Origin: Citrobacter farmeri
GTDB lineage: Bacteria; Pseudomonadota; Gammaproteobacteria; Enterobacterales; Enterobacteriaceae
Reading direction: 5' to 3'
Assembly: GCF_019048065.1 (NCBI RefSeq)
Contig: NZ_CP077291.1
Location: forward strand, 1,054,001-1,118,000
DNA: 64,000 bases
How positions within the stretch are numbered: position 1 is the first letter of the stretch; every line of letters starts with the position of its first letter. Positions 24,807 through 34,411 of this stretch are shown here, one piece after another. Both the position numbers and the translations under genes were made by a program. The notes beneath the pieces are model-generated. The model saw only the letters and a program-made list of their open reading frames with translations, was not told where the DNA came from and did no database searches.

Positions 24807-25038
24807 AGCGTTAGCCGATGCCGTGGATAAGCATTCCGCGGTGTTTGCATCAACGTTGTCGACAACGATAAAGTCAGGTTGAAGTTGTGTATATCGGCTA
24901 AACTTAGGTTTAACAGAATGTGATGCCGTGACTGCTTACATGTAATGTGTTTGTCATCGCTTACTTTTTGGCGTTATATGATGGATAATGCCGGGATACA
25001 GAGAGACCCGACTCTTTTAATCTTTCAAGGAGCAAAGA
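24807..25038 (+). promoter_or_regulatory. csrA leader with CsrA self-binding sites
   Basis: This gap has no gene. Close to csrA it has GGA motifs typical of CsrA targets: ATGGATA (24981-24987), CGGGATA (24992-24998) and AAGGAGC overlapping the Shine-Dalgarno (25027-25033). CsrA is known to repress its own translation through such sites. Several promoters are known here in E. coli, but I cannot assign them firmly. Confidence 0.5.
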
Positions 25039-25224
25039 ATGCTGATTCTGACTCGTCGAGTTGGTGAGACCCTCATGATTGGAGATGAGGTCACCGTGAC
25101 AGTTTTAGGGGTGAAGGGCAACCAGGTACGCATCGGCGTAAACGCCCCGAAAGAAGTTTCTGTCCATCGTGAAGAGATCTACCAGCGTATCCAGGCTGAA
25201 AAATCCCAGCAGTCCAGTTACTAA
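25039..25224 (+). CDS. csrA: Carbon storage regulator CsrA
   Basis: A 61-residue RNA-binding dimer that controls translation and stability of many mRNAs for glycogen, motility and biofilm. [20 protein letters not shown] gives strand 1, including Arg6-Arg7 (RNA contact). The second RNA-contact region is [12 protein letters not shown], with Arg44. The sequence is essentially the enterobacterial consensus. AAGGAG lies 6 bases before the ATG. Confidence 0.98.
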
Positions 25225-25231
25225 GGTTTCC

Positions 25232-25257
25232 GCGTCTCACCTGACCGGGTGAGACGC
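25232..25257 (+). terminator. Hairpin after csrA
   Basis: GCGTCTCACC and GGTGAGACGC form a perfect 10-bp stem with a 6-base loop, 8 bases past the csrA stop. There is no U-run; it could end or protect the csrA mRNA. Confidence 0.6.
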
Positions 25258-25466
25258 AACCTGACATCTTTGCACTTCCTCTCTTTTTCATTCTTCGGTG
25301 TCTCTTTTTCTGTTCCGCATACCTCTTCTGTAACCGTCGATTTTTTTCATTGTGTAGCCAGAGCCCCCGCAGACCGATTTATCTGTTGATAAAACACTCT
25401 TTTTGCCGTTTTTGCAGACTAATTGAACGTGAAGTGTGCAAACGATAAAAGCGCAGGAAAAATTGT
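25258..25466. other. Gap between csrA hairpin and tRNA promoter
   Basis: No convincing gene, repeat or RNA was seen in this 209-base stretch. It is AT-rich near the tRNA promoter; short open frames here lack ribosome sites. Confidence 0.5.
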
Positions 25467-25494
25467 TTGACTTATAAGTCCCAGAAAGTAATAT
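25467..25494 (+). promoter_or_regulatory. Promoter of the serV-arg tRNA operon
   Basis: TTGACT (25467-25472) and TAATAT (25489-25494) are separated by 16 bases. A GC-rich discriminator, GCGCCACGC, follows, as in stable-RNA promoters under ppGpp control. Confidence 0.7.
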
Positions 25495-25555
25495 GTGCGC
25501 CACGCAGCGACGATGAGCAGAAACAAGTTCTTCGAAGCACTCGTAAGAGGCGTGT

Positions 25556-25648
25556 GGTGAGGTGGCCGAGAGGCTGAAGGCGCTCCCCTGCTAAGGGAGT
25601 ATGCGGTCAAAAGCTGCATCCGGGGTTCGAATCCCCGCCTCACCGCCA
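25556..25648 (+). tRNA. serV: tRNA-Ser (anticodon GCU)
   Basis: The 93-base cloverleaf has acceptor arms GGTGAGG/CCTCACC, a long variable arm as in class II tRNAs, and the anticodon GCT in CTCCCCTGCTAAGGGAG. The CCA end is encoded. It reads AGC/AGU serine codons and is first in the tRNA operon. Confidence 0.97.
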
Positions 25649-25651
25649 TTT

Positions 25652-25728
25652 GCATCCGTAGCTCAGCTGGATAGAGTACTCGGCTACGAACCGAGCGGTC
25701 GGAGGTTCGAATCCTCCCGGATGCACCA
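25652..25728 (+). tRNA. tRNA-Arg (anticodon ACG), copy 1
   Basis: The 77-base cloverleaf starts GCATCCG and ends CGGATGCACCA, with anticodon ACG in CGGCTACGAACCG. The A is made inosine so the tRNA reads CGU, CGC and CGA. It follows serV by 3 bases. Confidence 0.97.
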
Positions 25729-25790
25729 TCTCTTACTTGATACGGCTTTAGTAGCGGTATCAAAATCTGCAGTAAAGTAAGTTTCCCGAT

Positions 25791-25867
25791 GCATCCGTAG
25801 CTCAGCTGGATAGAGTACTCGGCTACGAACCGAGCGGTCGGAGGTTCGAATCCTCCCGGATGCACCA
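25791..25867 (+). tRNA. tRNA-Arg (anticodon ACG), copy 2
   Basis: Identical in sequence to copy 1, including the encoded CCA. Together the copies match the argV-argY-argZ-argQ series of E. coli. Confidence 0.97.
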
Positions 25868-25928
25868 TCTCTTACTTGATACCGCTTCTATGCAGTATCA
25901 ATATCGGCAGTAAAATACGTTTTCCGAT

Positions 25929-26005
25929 GCATCCGTAGCTCAGCTGGATAGAGTACTCGGCTACGAACCGAGCGGTCGGAGGTTCGAATCCTCCCGGATG
26001 CACCA
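25929..26005 (+). tRNA. tRNA-Arg (anticodon ACG), copy 3
   Basis: Identical to the other copies over all 77 bases. Confidence 0.97.
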
Positions 26006-26066
26006 TCTCTTGCTTGATATCGCTTTTATGCAGTATCAATATCGGCAGTAAAATACGTTTTCCGAT

Positions 26067-26143
26067 GCATCCGTAGCTCAGCTGGATAGAGTACTCGGCT
26101 ACGAACCGAGCGGTCGGAGGTTCGAATCCTCCCGGATGCACCA
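26067..26143 (+). tRNA. tRNA-Arg (anticodon ACG), copy 4
   Basis: Identical to the other copies over all 77 bases. It is followed by the rtT-type repeat, which repeats its 3' end. Confidence 0.97.
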
Positions 26144-26276
26144 TCTTCTCCCGAACAACAGCTAGTTTAGTGTTTCATGGTCTGCGAGAGTATCGCAAGC
26201 ACCAGGGGGGATAACGTTGCCTCAGCAACGGCCCGAAGGGCGAGGCTTCGCCGGGTCATCCTCCCGGATGCACCAT
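26144..26276 (+). ncRNA. rtT-type RNA / tRNA 3'-end repeat
   Basis: The segment ends with ATCCTCCCGGATGCACCAT (26258-26276), a 19-base copy of the tRNA-Arg 3' end. Before it is a chain of small hairpins: GTTGC-CTCA-GCAAC, GGCCC-GAA-GGGC and GGC-TTC-GCC. This is the layout of the rtT repeat known downstream of tyrT and other enterobacterial tRNA genes, released when the tRNA precursor is processed. Function is unsettled in the literature. Confidence 0.72.
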
Positions 26277-26396
26277 TTTCTTCTTTCTTTACCCCCTCTG
26301 CATTAACACCCTGAACAATCCTCAGCATCGTCATCAGCGACAAAATCCGGCAATTACGATAAAGTAATGTCTGTTCATTTGCCGGGTGAGAGTGCT

Positions 26397-26963
26397 ATGT
26401 ACGAACGTTATGCGGGTCTGATTTTCGATATGGATGGTACCCTTCTGGATACTGAACCGACGCACCGTAAGGCGTGGGTTGAAGTATTAGGTCGCTACGG
26501 TATGCACTTTGATCTTCAGGCGATGATCGCCCTTAACGGCTCAGCCACATGGCGTATTGCTCAGTCCATTATTGAGTTGAATAATGCGGATCTCGATCCC
26601 CACGCGTTAGCCCGTGAAAAAACCGATGCTGTAAAAATCATGCTCCTCGACAGTGTCGAGCCACTGCCGCTGATTGAGGTGGTGAAAGCGTGGCATGGCC
26701 GCCGCCCGATGTCCGTCGGTACCGGCAGTGAAAGCGCGATCGCGGAAGCTCTACTGGCCCATCTGGGGCTGCGTCGCTATTTTGATGCCGTTGTCGCCGC
26801 CGATCATGTACAGCACCATAAACCTGCGCCGGATACCTTCCTGCTTTGTGCAGAACGTATGGGCGTGCCTCCAGCGCAGTGTGTAGTATTTGAAGATGCT
26901 GACTTTGGCATCCAGGCGGCACGCGCCGCCGGAATGGATGCTGTGGACGTTCGACACTTGTGA
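26397..26963 (+). CDS. yqaB: Fructose-1-phosphate/6-phosphogluconate phosphatase YqaB
   Basis: A 188-residue HAD-superfamily phosphatase. The start at 26397 (MYERYAGLIF) matches homologues; the frame also offers 26367. Motif I FDMDGTLLDTE contains the nucleophile Asp, motif II VGTGSES the serine/threonine, the motif III lysine is in HHKPAPDTF and motif IV is FEDADFGIQAA. It removes phosphate from fructose-1-phosphate and related sugars. It overlaps yqaA by 4 bases. Confidence 0.94.
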   Translation: MYERYAGLIFDMDGTLLDTEPTHRKAWVEVLGRYGMHFDLQAMIALNGSATWRIAQSIIELNNADLDPHALAREKTDAVKIMLLDSVEPLPLIEVVKAWHGRRPMSVGTGSESAIAEALLAHLGLRRYFDAVVAADHVQHHKPAPDTFLLCAERMGVPPAQCVVFEDADFGIQAARAAGMDAVDVRHL

Positions 26964-27388
26964 GTGACGGGCTGTCGCTCCTTTCATTGTTTGCCAGCAG
27001 TTTTCTCAGCGCTACGCTGTTGCCCGGCAACTCGGAAATCGTTCTGGTTGCCATGTTACTGGCCGGGCTCAGTCATCCCTGGGTCTTAGTCTTAACAGCA
27101 ACAATGGGTAATAGCCTTGGAGGGTTAACTAACGTTATCCTTGGGCGTTTCTTTCCGCTGCGCAAGACATCGCGCTGGCAGGAGAAAGCCACAGGCTGGC
27201 TTAAACGGTATGGTGCGGTCACACTATTATTAAGCTGGATGCCGGTTGTGGGTGACTTACTGTGCCTGTTAGCGGGATGGATGCGCCTCTCGTGGGGGCC
27301 GGTACTCTTTTTTTTATGCCTTGGCAAAGCGCTGCGCTATATTGTCGTCGCGGCTGCTACCGTTCAGGGCATTACCTGGTGGCACTAA
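26960..27388 (+). CDS. yqaA: DedA/SNARE-associated family membrane protein YqaA
   Basis: A 142-residue inner-membrane protein starting with GTG inside the end of yqaB (GTGA overlap). Several hydrophobic spans are visible: FLSATLLPGNSEIVLVAMLLAG, VLVLTATMGNSLGGLTNVIL and VTLLLSWMPVVGDLLCLLAG. The G-x-x-x-R/P-rich middle resembles the VTT (DedA-like) family. The substrate is unknown. It is conserved next to gshA in enterobacteria. Confidence 0.9.
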   Translation: MSDGLSLLSLFASSFLSATLLPGNSEIVLVAMLLAGLSHPWVLVLTATMGNSLGGLTNVILGRFFPLRKTSRWQEKATGWLKRYGAVTLLLSWMPVVGDLLCLLAGWMRLSWGPVLFFLCLGKALRYIVVAAATVQGITWWH

Positions 27389-27439
27389 TTGTGCCTGGGG
27401 ATTAGCCTTTAGGGTAACCACTACAATTATGCTAATTAA

Positions 27440-29023
<1,584 letters not shown>

Positions 29024-29031
29024 CAGAAAAG

Positions 29032-29104
29032 AAAAAGGCCACTCGTGAGTGGCCAAAATTTCATCTCTGAAAACAGGGATGATGATAACAAATGCGCGTC
29101 TTTC
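29032..29104 (-). ncRNA. micA: Small regulatory RNA MicA
   Basis: On the minus strand, a 73-base RNA begins GAAAGACGCGCAUUUGUUAU and ends in a GGCCACUC/GAGUGGCC hairpin followed by UUUUU. Position (between gshA and luxS, antisense) and 5' seed match E. coli MicA. MicA is an Hfq-dependent RNA that blocks translation of ompA, ompX, phoP and others when the envelope is stressed. The 5' part also faces the luxS leader. Confidence 0.95.
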
Positions 29105-29110
29105 ATATAC

Positions 29111-29138
29111 TCAGACTCGCACCGGAACGAAGAGTTCA
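29111..29138 (-). promoter_or_regulatory. Sigma-E promoter of micA
   Basis: On the minus strand TGAACTC is followed, 15-16 bases on, by GTCTGA, which fits the sigma-E consensus GGAACTT-N15/16-TCTGA. The -10 ends 7 bases before the micA 5' end. Confidence 0.7.
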
Positions 29139-29171
29139 GTTTATTTTAAAAAAATTATCGGAGGTGGCTAA

Positions 29172-29687
29172 ATGCCGTTGTTAGATAGCTTCACTGTCGA
29201 TCATACCCGGATGGAAGCACCTGCAGTGCGCGTGGCGAAAACGATGAACACCCCGCATGGCGACGCCATTACCGTGTTTGATCTGCGTTTCTGCATTCCC
29301 AATAAAGAAGTGATGCCGGAGAAAGGGATTCACACGCTGGAGCATCTGTTTGCAGGCTTTATGCGTAATCACCTCAACGGCAATGGTGTCGAGATCATCG
29401 ATATCTCCCCGATGGGCTGCCGTACCGGTTTCTATATGAGCCTGATTGGGACGCCTGACGAGCAGCGTGTAGCCGATGCCTGGAAAGCGGCGATGGCTGA
29501 CGTGCTAAAAGTTCAGGATCAGAATCAGATCCCGGAACTGAACGTCTACCAGTGTGGCACGTATCAGATGCACTCACTGAGCGAAGCACAGGACATTGCG
29601 CGTCACATTCTGGAACACGACGTTCGCGTCAACAGTAATGAAGAACTGGCGCTGCCAAAAGAGAAGTTGCAGGAACTGCACATTTAG
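29172..29687 (+). CDS. luxS: S-ribosylhomocysteine lyase LuxS
   Basis: A 171-residue metalloenzyme that cleaves S-ribosylhomocysteine to homocysteine and the AI-2 precursor DPD. Metal ligands H54 and H58 are in HTLEHLFAG, and the third, a cysteine, is in YQCGTY near residue 126; the catalytic Cys83 is in [15 protein letters not shown] lies before the ATG. It is a single gene ended by a strong bidirectional terminator. Confidence 0.98.
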   Translation: MPLLDSFTVDHTRMEAPAVRVAKTMNTPHGDAITVFDLRFCIPNKEVMPEKGIHTLEHLFAGFMRNHLNGNGVEIIDISPMGCRTGFYMSLIGTPDEQRVADAWKAAMADVLKVQDQNQIPELNVYQCGTYQMHSLSEAQDIARHILEHDVRVNSNEELALPKEKLQELHI

Positions 29688-29708
29688 TTGTCTGTGCGGT
29701 TACCGGCG

Positions 29709-29742
29709 AAAAAAAGCCCGTTCAGTTGAACGGGCTTTTTTA
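29709..29742. terminator. Bidirectional terminator between luxS and emrB
   Basis: AAAAAAGCCCGTTC-AGTT-GAACGGGCTTTTTT has a perfect GC-rich stem with A/T runs on both sides, so it can end both convergent transcripts. Confidence 0.93.
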
Positions 29743-29752
29743 TCGCTATCAC

Positions 29753-31291
29753 CTAGTGCGCGCCACCGCCGCCGCCGCCCGCACCAAACGGGGGTTTAGC
29801 GAACCAGACCAGACCGAGCAATACGAGGAAAATCCCCGCCGACATCCAGAAGATCTCATTGGCCGAAATAATCAGCCCTTGATTGGTGATCTGCTGGGCA
29901 ATCCAGCCTGACGCCTGCTGCTGCGTCATGCCCAGTCCCTGTAGCTGATCGTACATTGCCTGCGCGTTTGGATTATACGGATTCACCGACTCGGTTAACT
30001 GCGCGTGGTGCATCGACTCCCGGTTGGTCCACATGGTGGTCGTAATCGATGTCCCGATTGACCCCGCCAGCGTTCGCGTAAAGTTAGACAAACTCGATGC
30101 TGCCGCCAGGCGTTCTGGCGGTAGACCAGACAGCGTGATGGTTGTCAGCGGCATAAAGAAGCATGCCACCGCGAAGCCCTGAATAAACTGCGGCCAGGCG
30201 GAGGCACCGAAGTCCATTCCTGGTTCAAACGTCCACGCGCGCCAGTAGAAGCAGACGGCGTACATAATAAAACTGAACGTCACCAGCCTACGCATATCCA
30301 GCTTATGGGCAAAGCGACCAATAATCGGCGACAGGATCACCGGAATGATCCCTACCGGCGCGGATGCCAGACCGGCCCACGTCGCGGTATAGCCGTAGAC
30401 CTCTTGCAAGAGCTGTGGTAGCAGAACAATCGCCCCGAAGTACAACATATAGGCGAGACTGATACACAAACAGCCGATGGTAAAGTTTCGCGACTTAAAG
30501 AGCGAGAGATCGACAATGGGGTTGTCGTCGGTGAGTTCCCAGACAATCAGGAAGCTAATAGCGACCACCGCCACCACGGTCAGAATGACTATCTCCTGCG
30601 AGGCAAACCAGTCCAGCTCTTTCCCCCGGTCAAGCATGATCTGCAAGCTACCAATACCTATCACCAGCAGCGCCAGCCCGATGGCGTCAATCCGTCGCTG
30701 CTCGGTACGCGTTTCACGACCGCGAAGAGTTTGCAGCGTCATCAGCACCACCGCAATACCAATCGGCACGTTGATGAAGAAGATCCAGCCCCAGTGATAG
30801 TTATCGCTGATATAACCGCCCAGAATCGGGCCGCAAATCGGCGCGACGATCACCGTCATCGACCACAGCGCCAGCGCGATAGAGCGCTTTGCGGGAGGGT
30901 AGTTATTGAGCAGCAGACTTTGCGAAAGCGGGATTAGCGGCCCGGCGACCACCCCCTGAACGACGCGGAAGAAGATCAGCATGTTCAGGCTGCTGGAGAC
31001 GCCGCACGCCCATGAGGCAATGGCAAACGCCACCGTCGACCACATGAACAGCTTCACTTCCCCGACACGCTTTGCCAGCCAGCCGGTGATGGGAATCGAG
31101 ATGGCGTTCGCCACCCCGAAGGAGGTGATCACCCACGTCCCCTGGCTCAGCGATGAACCCAGGTTCCCGGCGATTGTGGGGATCGCCACGTTAGCAATGG
31201 TGGAGTCCAGCACCTGCATGAATGTCGCCAGCGACAGCGCAATCGTCATGATGACGAGCTGCGCGCCTTCCAGCGGTTTTTGCTGTTGCAT
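29753..31291 (-). CDS. emrB: Multidrug MFS transporter EmrB
   Basis: A 512-residue DHA2-family (14 membrane spans) drug:proton antiporter, the inner-membrane part of EmrAB-TolC, which exports uncouplers, nalidixic acid and other hydrophobic drugs. The start at 31291 (MQQQKPLEGA) fits homologues. The drug-transporter motif TWVITSFGVANAISIPITG and the motif C segment APICGPILGGYISD are visible. The C-terminus ends with a run of six glycines before Ala-His. It follows emrA by 15 bases. Confidence 0.97.
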   Translation of the reverse strand: MQQQKPLEGAQLVIMTIALSLATFMQVLDSTIANVAIPTIAGNLGSSLSQGTWVITSFGVANAISIPITGWLAKRVGEVKLFMWSTVAFAIASWACGVSSSLNMLIFFRVVQGVVAGPLIPLSQSLLLNNYPPAKRSIALALWSMTVIVAPICGPILGGYISDNYHWGWIFFINVPIGIAVVLMTLQTLRGRETRTEQRRIDAIGLALLVIGIGSLQIMLDRGKELDWFASQEIVILTVVAVVAISFLIVWELTDDNPIVDLSLFKSRNFTIGCLCISLAYMLYFGAIVLLPQLLQEVYGYTATWAGLASAPVGIIPVILSPIIGRFAHKLDMRRLVTFSFIMYAVCFYWRAWTFEPGMDFGASAWPQFIQGFAVACFFMPLTTITLSGLPPERLAAASSLSNFTRTLAGSIGTSITTTMWTNRESMHHAQLTESVNPYNPNAQAMYDQLQGLGMTQQQASGWIAQQITNQGLIISANEIFWMSAGIFLVLLGLVWFAKPPFGAGGGGGGAH

Positions 31292-31306
31292 CACACGCAC
31301 CTCAGA

Positions 31307-32479
31307 TTAGCCTGCGTTGGCCTGCACAATCTCTTCGATCAGTTTATTCACCGGGGCAAGGCTGATTTCACGGGCGTTACTCTCAGACACCGGCGTGGTG
31401 CGAACCTGGCTGGCCAGTACCTGACCATCGCGATTCGCGGTATCGACGGTGACGAGCGTCGATAAACCAATCCGCAGTGGATGCTGTGCCAACTGCTGGG
31501 CGTCCAGTTCGATACGTACGGGCAGTCGCTGAACCACTTTGATCCAGTTGCCGGTCGCGTTCTGTGCGGGAAGCAGAGAGAAGGCGCTACCGGTCCCCAT
31601 ATCAAGACCGACCACTTTACCGGTGTACTTAACGTCATCGCCGTAGATATCACTGATAACCGTTGCCGGTTGGCCGATGCGCATATGGGCAAGCTGTGTC
31701 TCTTTGAAGTTGGCGTCAACCCACAGATTGGTGGCTGGCACCACGGCCATCAGCGGCGTCGTGGGGCTGATCTGTGCGCCAGGCTGAACGGCGCGACGAG
31801 AGACGTACCCGGTCATCGGACTGACGATTTTGGTTCGCTCCAGCGCCAGCCAGGCGTTACGCACTTCGGTGGCAGCCTGTTGGACGGCGGGCTGATCTTC
31901 CAGCTTGCTGTCCAGAATCATCGCCTGATTTGCGTTGTATTGCTGAATGGCAACATCAAGCTGTGCCTGCGCGCTGGCAACGGCATCGCGGGCGTGTTGC
32001 AGCTCTTCGCGGCCGATCAGGTTGGCGTTACCGAGCGGTACGCGACGGTTAAAATCGCTTTGTGCCTGGGCGAGGGCGGTTTTCTGCACCTCAATGTTCG
32101 CCTGCAACTGTTTGCTGTTAATCATTAACTGATGCGTCTGACGGACGCTGGAGGCCAGCGCGGTCTTCGCTTTTTCAAATGCCTGTCTGGCATCTGTCTG
32201 ATCGAGCGTGACGAGAACGTCACCCTGTTTAACAAAGTCAGTGTTATCCGCCCAGACTTTCGTCACGCTGCCGGATACCTGCGCCATGATTTGAACCTGG
32301 TTCCCTGCCACGTACGCATCATCGGTCTCTTCGACATGACGCAGTACCAAAAACCAATAAATCCCATATGCCACGGCAATAATGATAAAGAGCAAGGTCA
32401 GGAGGAGTAGCGTACTTTTACGTTTGCTTTTCTTCTTAACCGGTTGCTGCGGGGTTTGAGTCTCCGCATTTGCGCTCAT
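31307..32479 (-). CDS. emrA: Multidrug efflux membrane fusion protein EmrA
   Basis: A 390-residue periplasmic adaptor joining EmrB to TolC. The start at 32479 (MSANAETQTP) is chosen over 32491. A basic N-terminus is followed by one membrane span (LLLLTLLFIIIAVAYGIYWFLVL, ~27-49). The biotinyl-lipoyl-like segments flank a long coiled coil (~100-205, with repeated QAQLDVAIQQ-type helices), then a beta-barrel domain (VDANFKETQLAHMRIGQPA). Confidence 0.97.
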   Translation of the reverse strand: MSANAETQTPQQPVKKKSKRKSTLLLLTLLFIIIAVAYGIYWFLVLRHVEETDDAYVAGNQVQIMAQVSGSVTKVWADNTDFVKQGDVLVTLDQTDARQAFEKAKTALASSVRQTHQLMINSKQLQANIEVQKTALAQAQSDFNRRVPLGNANLIGREELQHARDAVASAQAQLDVAIQQYNANQAMILDSKLEDQPAVQQAATEVRNAWLALERTKIVSPMTGYVSRRAVQPGAQISPTTPLMAVVPATNLWVDANFKETQLAHMRIGQPATVISDIYGDDVKYTGKVVGLDMGTGSAFSLLPAQNATGNWIKVVQRLPVRIELDAQQLAQHPLRIGLSTLVTVDTANRDGQVLASQVRTTPVSESNAREISLAPVNKLIEEIVQANAG

Positions 32480-32603
32480 GTTGTTCTCCACGATCTTATT
32501 TCTTCGTCGGCTGGGCCGAGCTGTTTATCAGAAAGGCCAGCACGTTCAGGTGCTGGCCAGTCAGTTTTCTTTCTTAATCTGGATTATTGAGCGAGTCGAC
32601 GCG

Positions 32604-33134
32604 TTAGCTCAGCGCCTCAAGGATAGCACCATCCTGGTCCATCTGATCGAGACGCGTCAGAAGCTTACGAGTGATGTGCTCAAGCTGTTCTTTTTCTGTA
32701 GTACTAAGAGAGGACCACAGTTGATGCAGGCAGTTATGCTGCGGCGGTAATACCTCGCGCAAAAACGCATGACCCTTATCGGTTAACTGTAGATGCAGGC
32801 AACGACGATCGTTGTCGCTTTCACGGCGCTCAATCCAACCGCGCTTTTCCAGCTCATCAGCGATACGTGTTGCGTTAGTACGGGATGATCCCAGGGCACA
32901 GCTCAGTTCAGAAGGCTGAATGCTGTGATTTTCCTGAGACTCCAGCGTAATCAACGCCATAAACAACGTCTCGTTAATCCCTTGAGCTTTCAGCATCTTA
33001 TTGCGATTATCCAGCAACTTTCCCTGCATATGCATGCAAAGACGAGTCAGCAGAATTTCCTGATAAGGAAAATCTGCGTGGCGGCTGGCGCGAAATTTTA
33101 GCATTTGTTCAATGGGCGTAAACGAACTATCCAT
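32604..33134 (-). CDS. mprA: MarR-family repressor MprA (EmrR)
   Basis: A 176-residue repressor of the mprA-emrAB operon that releases DNA on binding drugs such as CCCP or salicylate. The winged helix-turn-helix is at ~55-125 ([35 protein letters not shown]). It is first in the operon, with a 124-base gap before emrA. Confidence 0.96.
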   Translation of the reverse strand: MDSSFTPIEQMLKFRASRHADFPYQEILLTRLCMHMQGKLLDNRNKMLKAQGINETLFMALITLESQENHSIQPSELSCALGSSRTNATRIADELEKRGWIERRESDNDRRCLHLQLTDKGHAFLREVLPPQHNCLHQLWSSLSTTEKEQLEHITRKLLTRLDQMDQDGAILEALS

Positions 33135-33224
33135 TTGGGCATGACCTCATTAATTTCAGCCGATATAGTAACGACAGTGACAAATAAAGTAAATGTATTA
33201 TTAAATTAAAATGATTCTTGTATC

Positions 33225-33560
33225 CTATAAAACCGCCAACATTTTCCACGCTAATCCATAGGCCAGTGCACTCAATAGCGTGGGAATAATGATACTGCGC
33301 GTTTTATAAAAACTTGCACCCAGTACAGCAAAACCCACGAGCGTCGGCACGAAACGACTGGCGTCGTGCATCACCTCAGGGGCTGTTGACACAACCAACA
33401 GGGCGCAAATTGATGCTATGCCGATGGTGTCGAGTAGTACGCCGGTTGCGCCCCGCTTTCCCGGACGGGTATTTCCCATCTTCAGACGCAGGGGTAAATA
33501 GCGAAATCCATAATTCACACAGCCGACCAGCAACCCGAGCAGCAGTACCTCATAGCGCAT
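33225..33560 (-). CDS. ygaH: L-valine exporter small subunit YgaH
   Basis: A 111-residue AzlD-like membrane protein with three to four hydrophobic spans. With YgaZ it exports L-valine (and methionine) in E. coli. It overlaps ygaZ by 11 bases, showing coupling. Confidence 0.93.
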   Translation of the reverse strand: MRYEVLLLGLLVGCVNYGFRYLPLRLKMGNTRPGKRGATGVLLDTIGIASICALLVVSTAPEVMHDASRFVPTLVGFAVLGASFYKTRSIIIPTLLSALAYGLAWKMLAVL

Positions 33561-34287
33561 CGGGCACTCCTTGCCAGAAAGCCTGAATCAGCGCGGTCAG
33601 GCATCCACACACTATCCCCGCAAGAATCGCGGCGGGGATGGAAAACAGCGTCACGCCCGCCAGTGCGCCAGCGAGTGCGGCTGTCACGCACAGGGACTGT
33701 TTACGCTGGAATGACGCCAGCAGAAAACTCATAAACAGGGCGGGCAACATAAACCCTAGCGCCGCTTCGACCGCCGGGAATCCTTTCAATAAACCACTAC
33801 CGGAAAAGGCGCCGAGCACCGTTCCCAGAACCCATGAGGCCCAGGAGCAAAATGCAATGCCGATCATCCAGTTCTCGCTCCAGCGACGGTTATCCCGCAC
33901 CAGCTTCGCGGTGGCAGCGGCAAAGACTTCGTCAGTGAGGCCAAAAGCCCACAGTGCGGTTTTCGGTTTACTGAGTTTCTGGGCGATACGACTGCGCAGG
34001 GAGGGACCGTATAAAACATGGCGTACATCCATCGCCATAACGGTCAGGGCGGCAACCCATAATGTGCTGCCTGCGGCGAGCATGGTTGTGATAACGAACT
34101 GACTGGCACCGGCATAAATGATGCAGGAGAAAAATACGCTCTCGACAGGGCTAAACCCGAGACGGGTAGCATTGAGACCAAATGCGAAGGCAACAGGAAT
34201 ATAACTGATGACGATGGGTAAGCTGTCTTTGAATCCTTCCGCACAGGTAGCCGGAGGGGTTATGGGCAGAGAAGCGGGCCTTTCCAT
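33550..34287 (-). CDS. ygaZ: L-valine exporter large subunit YgaZ
   Basis: A 245-residue AzlC-family branched-chain amino acid exporter. The start at 34287 ([10 protein letters not shown]) is chosen over 34344 by homology. The AzlC signature [14 protein letters not shown] and the [12 protein letters not shown] segment are present, and five or more membrane spans are visible. It pairs with ygaH. Confidence 0.94.
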   Translation of the reverse strand: MERPASLPITPPATCAEGFKDSLPIVISYIPVAFAFGLNATRLGFSPVESVFFSCIIYAGASQFVITTMLAAGSTLWVAALTVMAMDVRHVLYGPSLRSRIAQKLSKPKTALWAFGLTDEVFAAATAKLVRDNRRWSENWMIGIAFCSWASWVLGTVLGAFSGSGLLKGFPAVEAALGFMLPALFMSFLLASFQRKQSLCVTAALAGALAGVTLFSIPAAILAGIVCGCLTALIQAFWQGVPDAL

Positions 34288-34358
34288 AGAATTTTGCGCG
34301 TTATCACCAATGTTAAAATTATCAGGGTTAATAATCCCTATCACCTTAACAGACTGGG

Positions 34359-34384
34359 GGGCTCCTTAACACCCTCAGGAGCCC
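34359..34384. terminator. Hairpin between ygaY and ygaZ
   Basis: GGGCTCCT pairs with AGGAGCCC (10-base loop) just past the ygaY stop. There is no U-run on the minus strand; it is a possible terminator of ygaY. Confidence 0.45.
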
Positions 34385-34411
34385 AAACCAATGCAAACGC
34401 TTGCTGAGCGC

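Larger units (their letters stand above)
25652..26143 (+). repeat. Tandem 138/139-bp tRNA-Arg units
   Basis: Four tRNA-Arg genes start at 25652, 25791, 25929 and 26067, giving units of 139, 138 and 138 bases. The spacers are also nearly identical, above all between copies 2-3 and 3-4, where they differ at only a few bases. This shows recent unit duplication or gene conversion. Confidence 0.95.

Noticed and set aside
25652..26143. Regular 138-bp repeats considered as a CRISPR array
   Set aside because: The repeated unit is a tRNA gene and its spacer; no short direct repeats with unique spacers and no cas genes were seen.
25419..26144. Minus-strand frames reading [19 protein letters not shown] over the tRNA array
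   Set aside because: This is the well-known false protein made by translating tRNA genes on the opposite strand.
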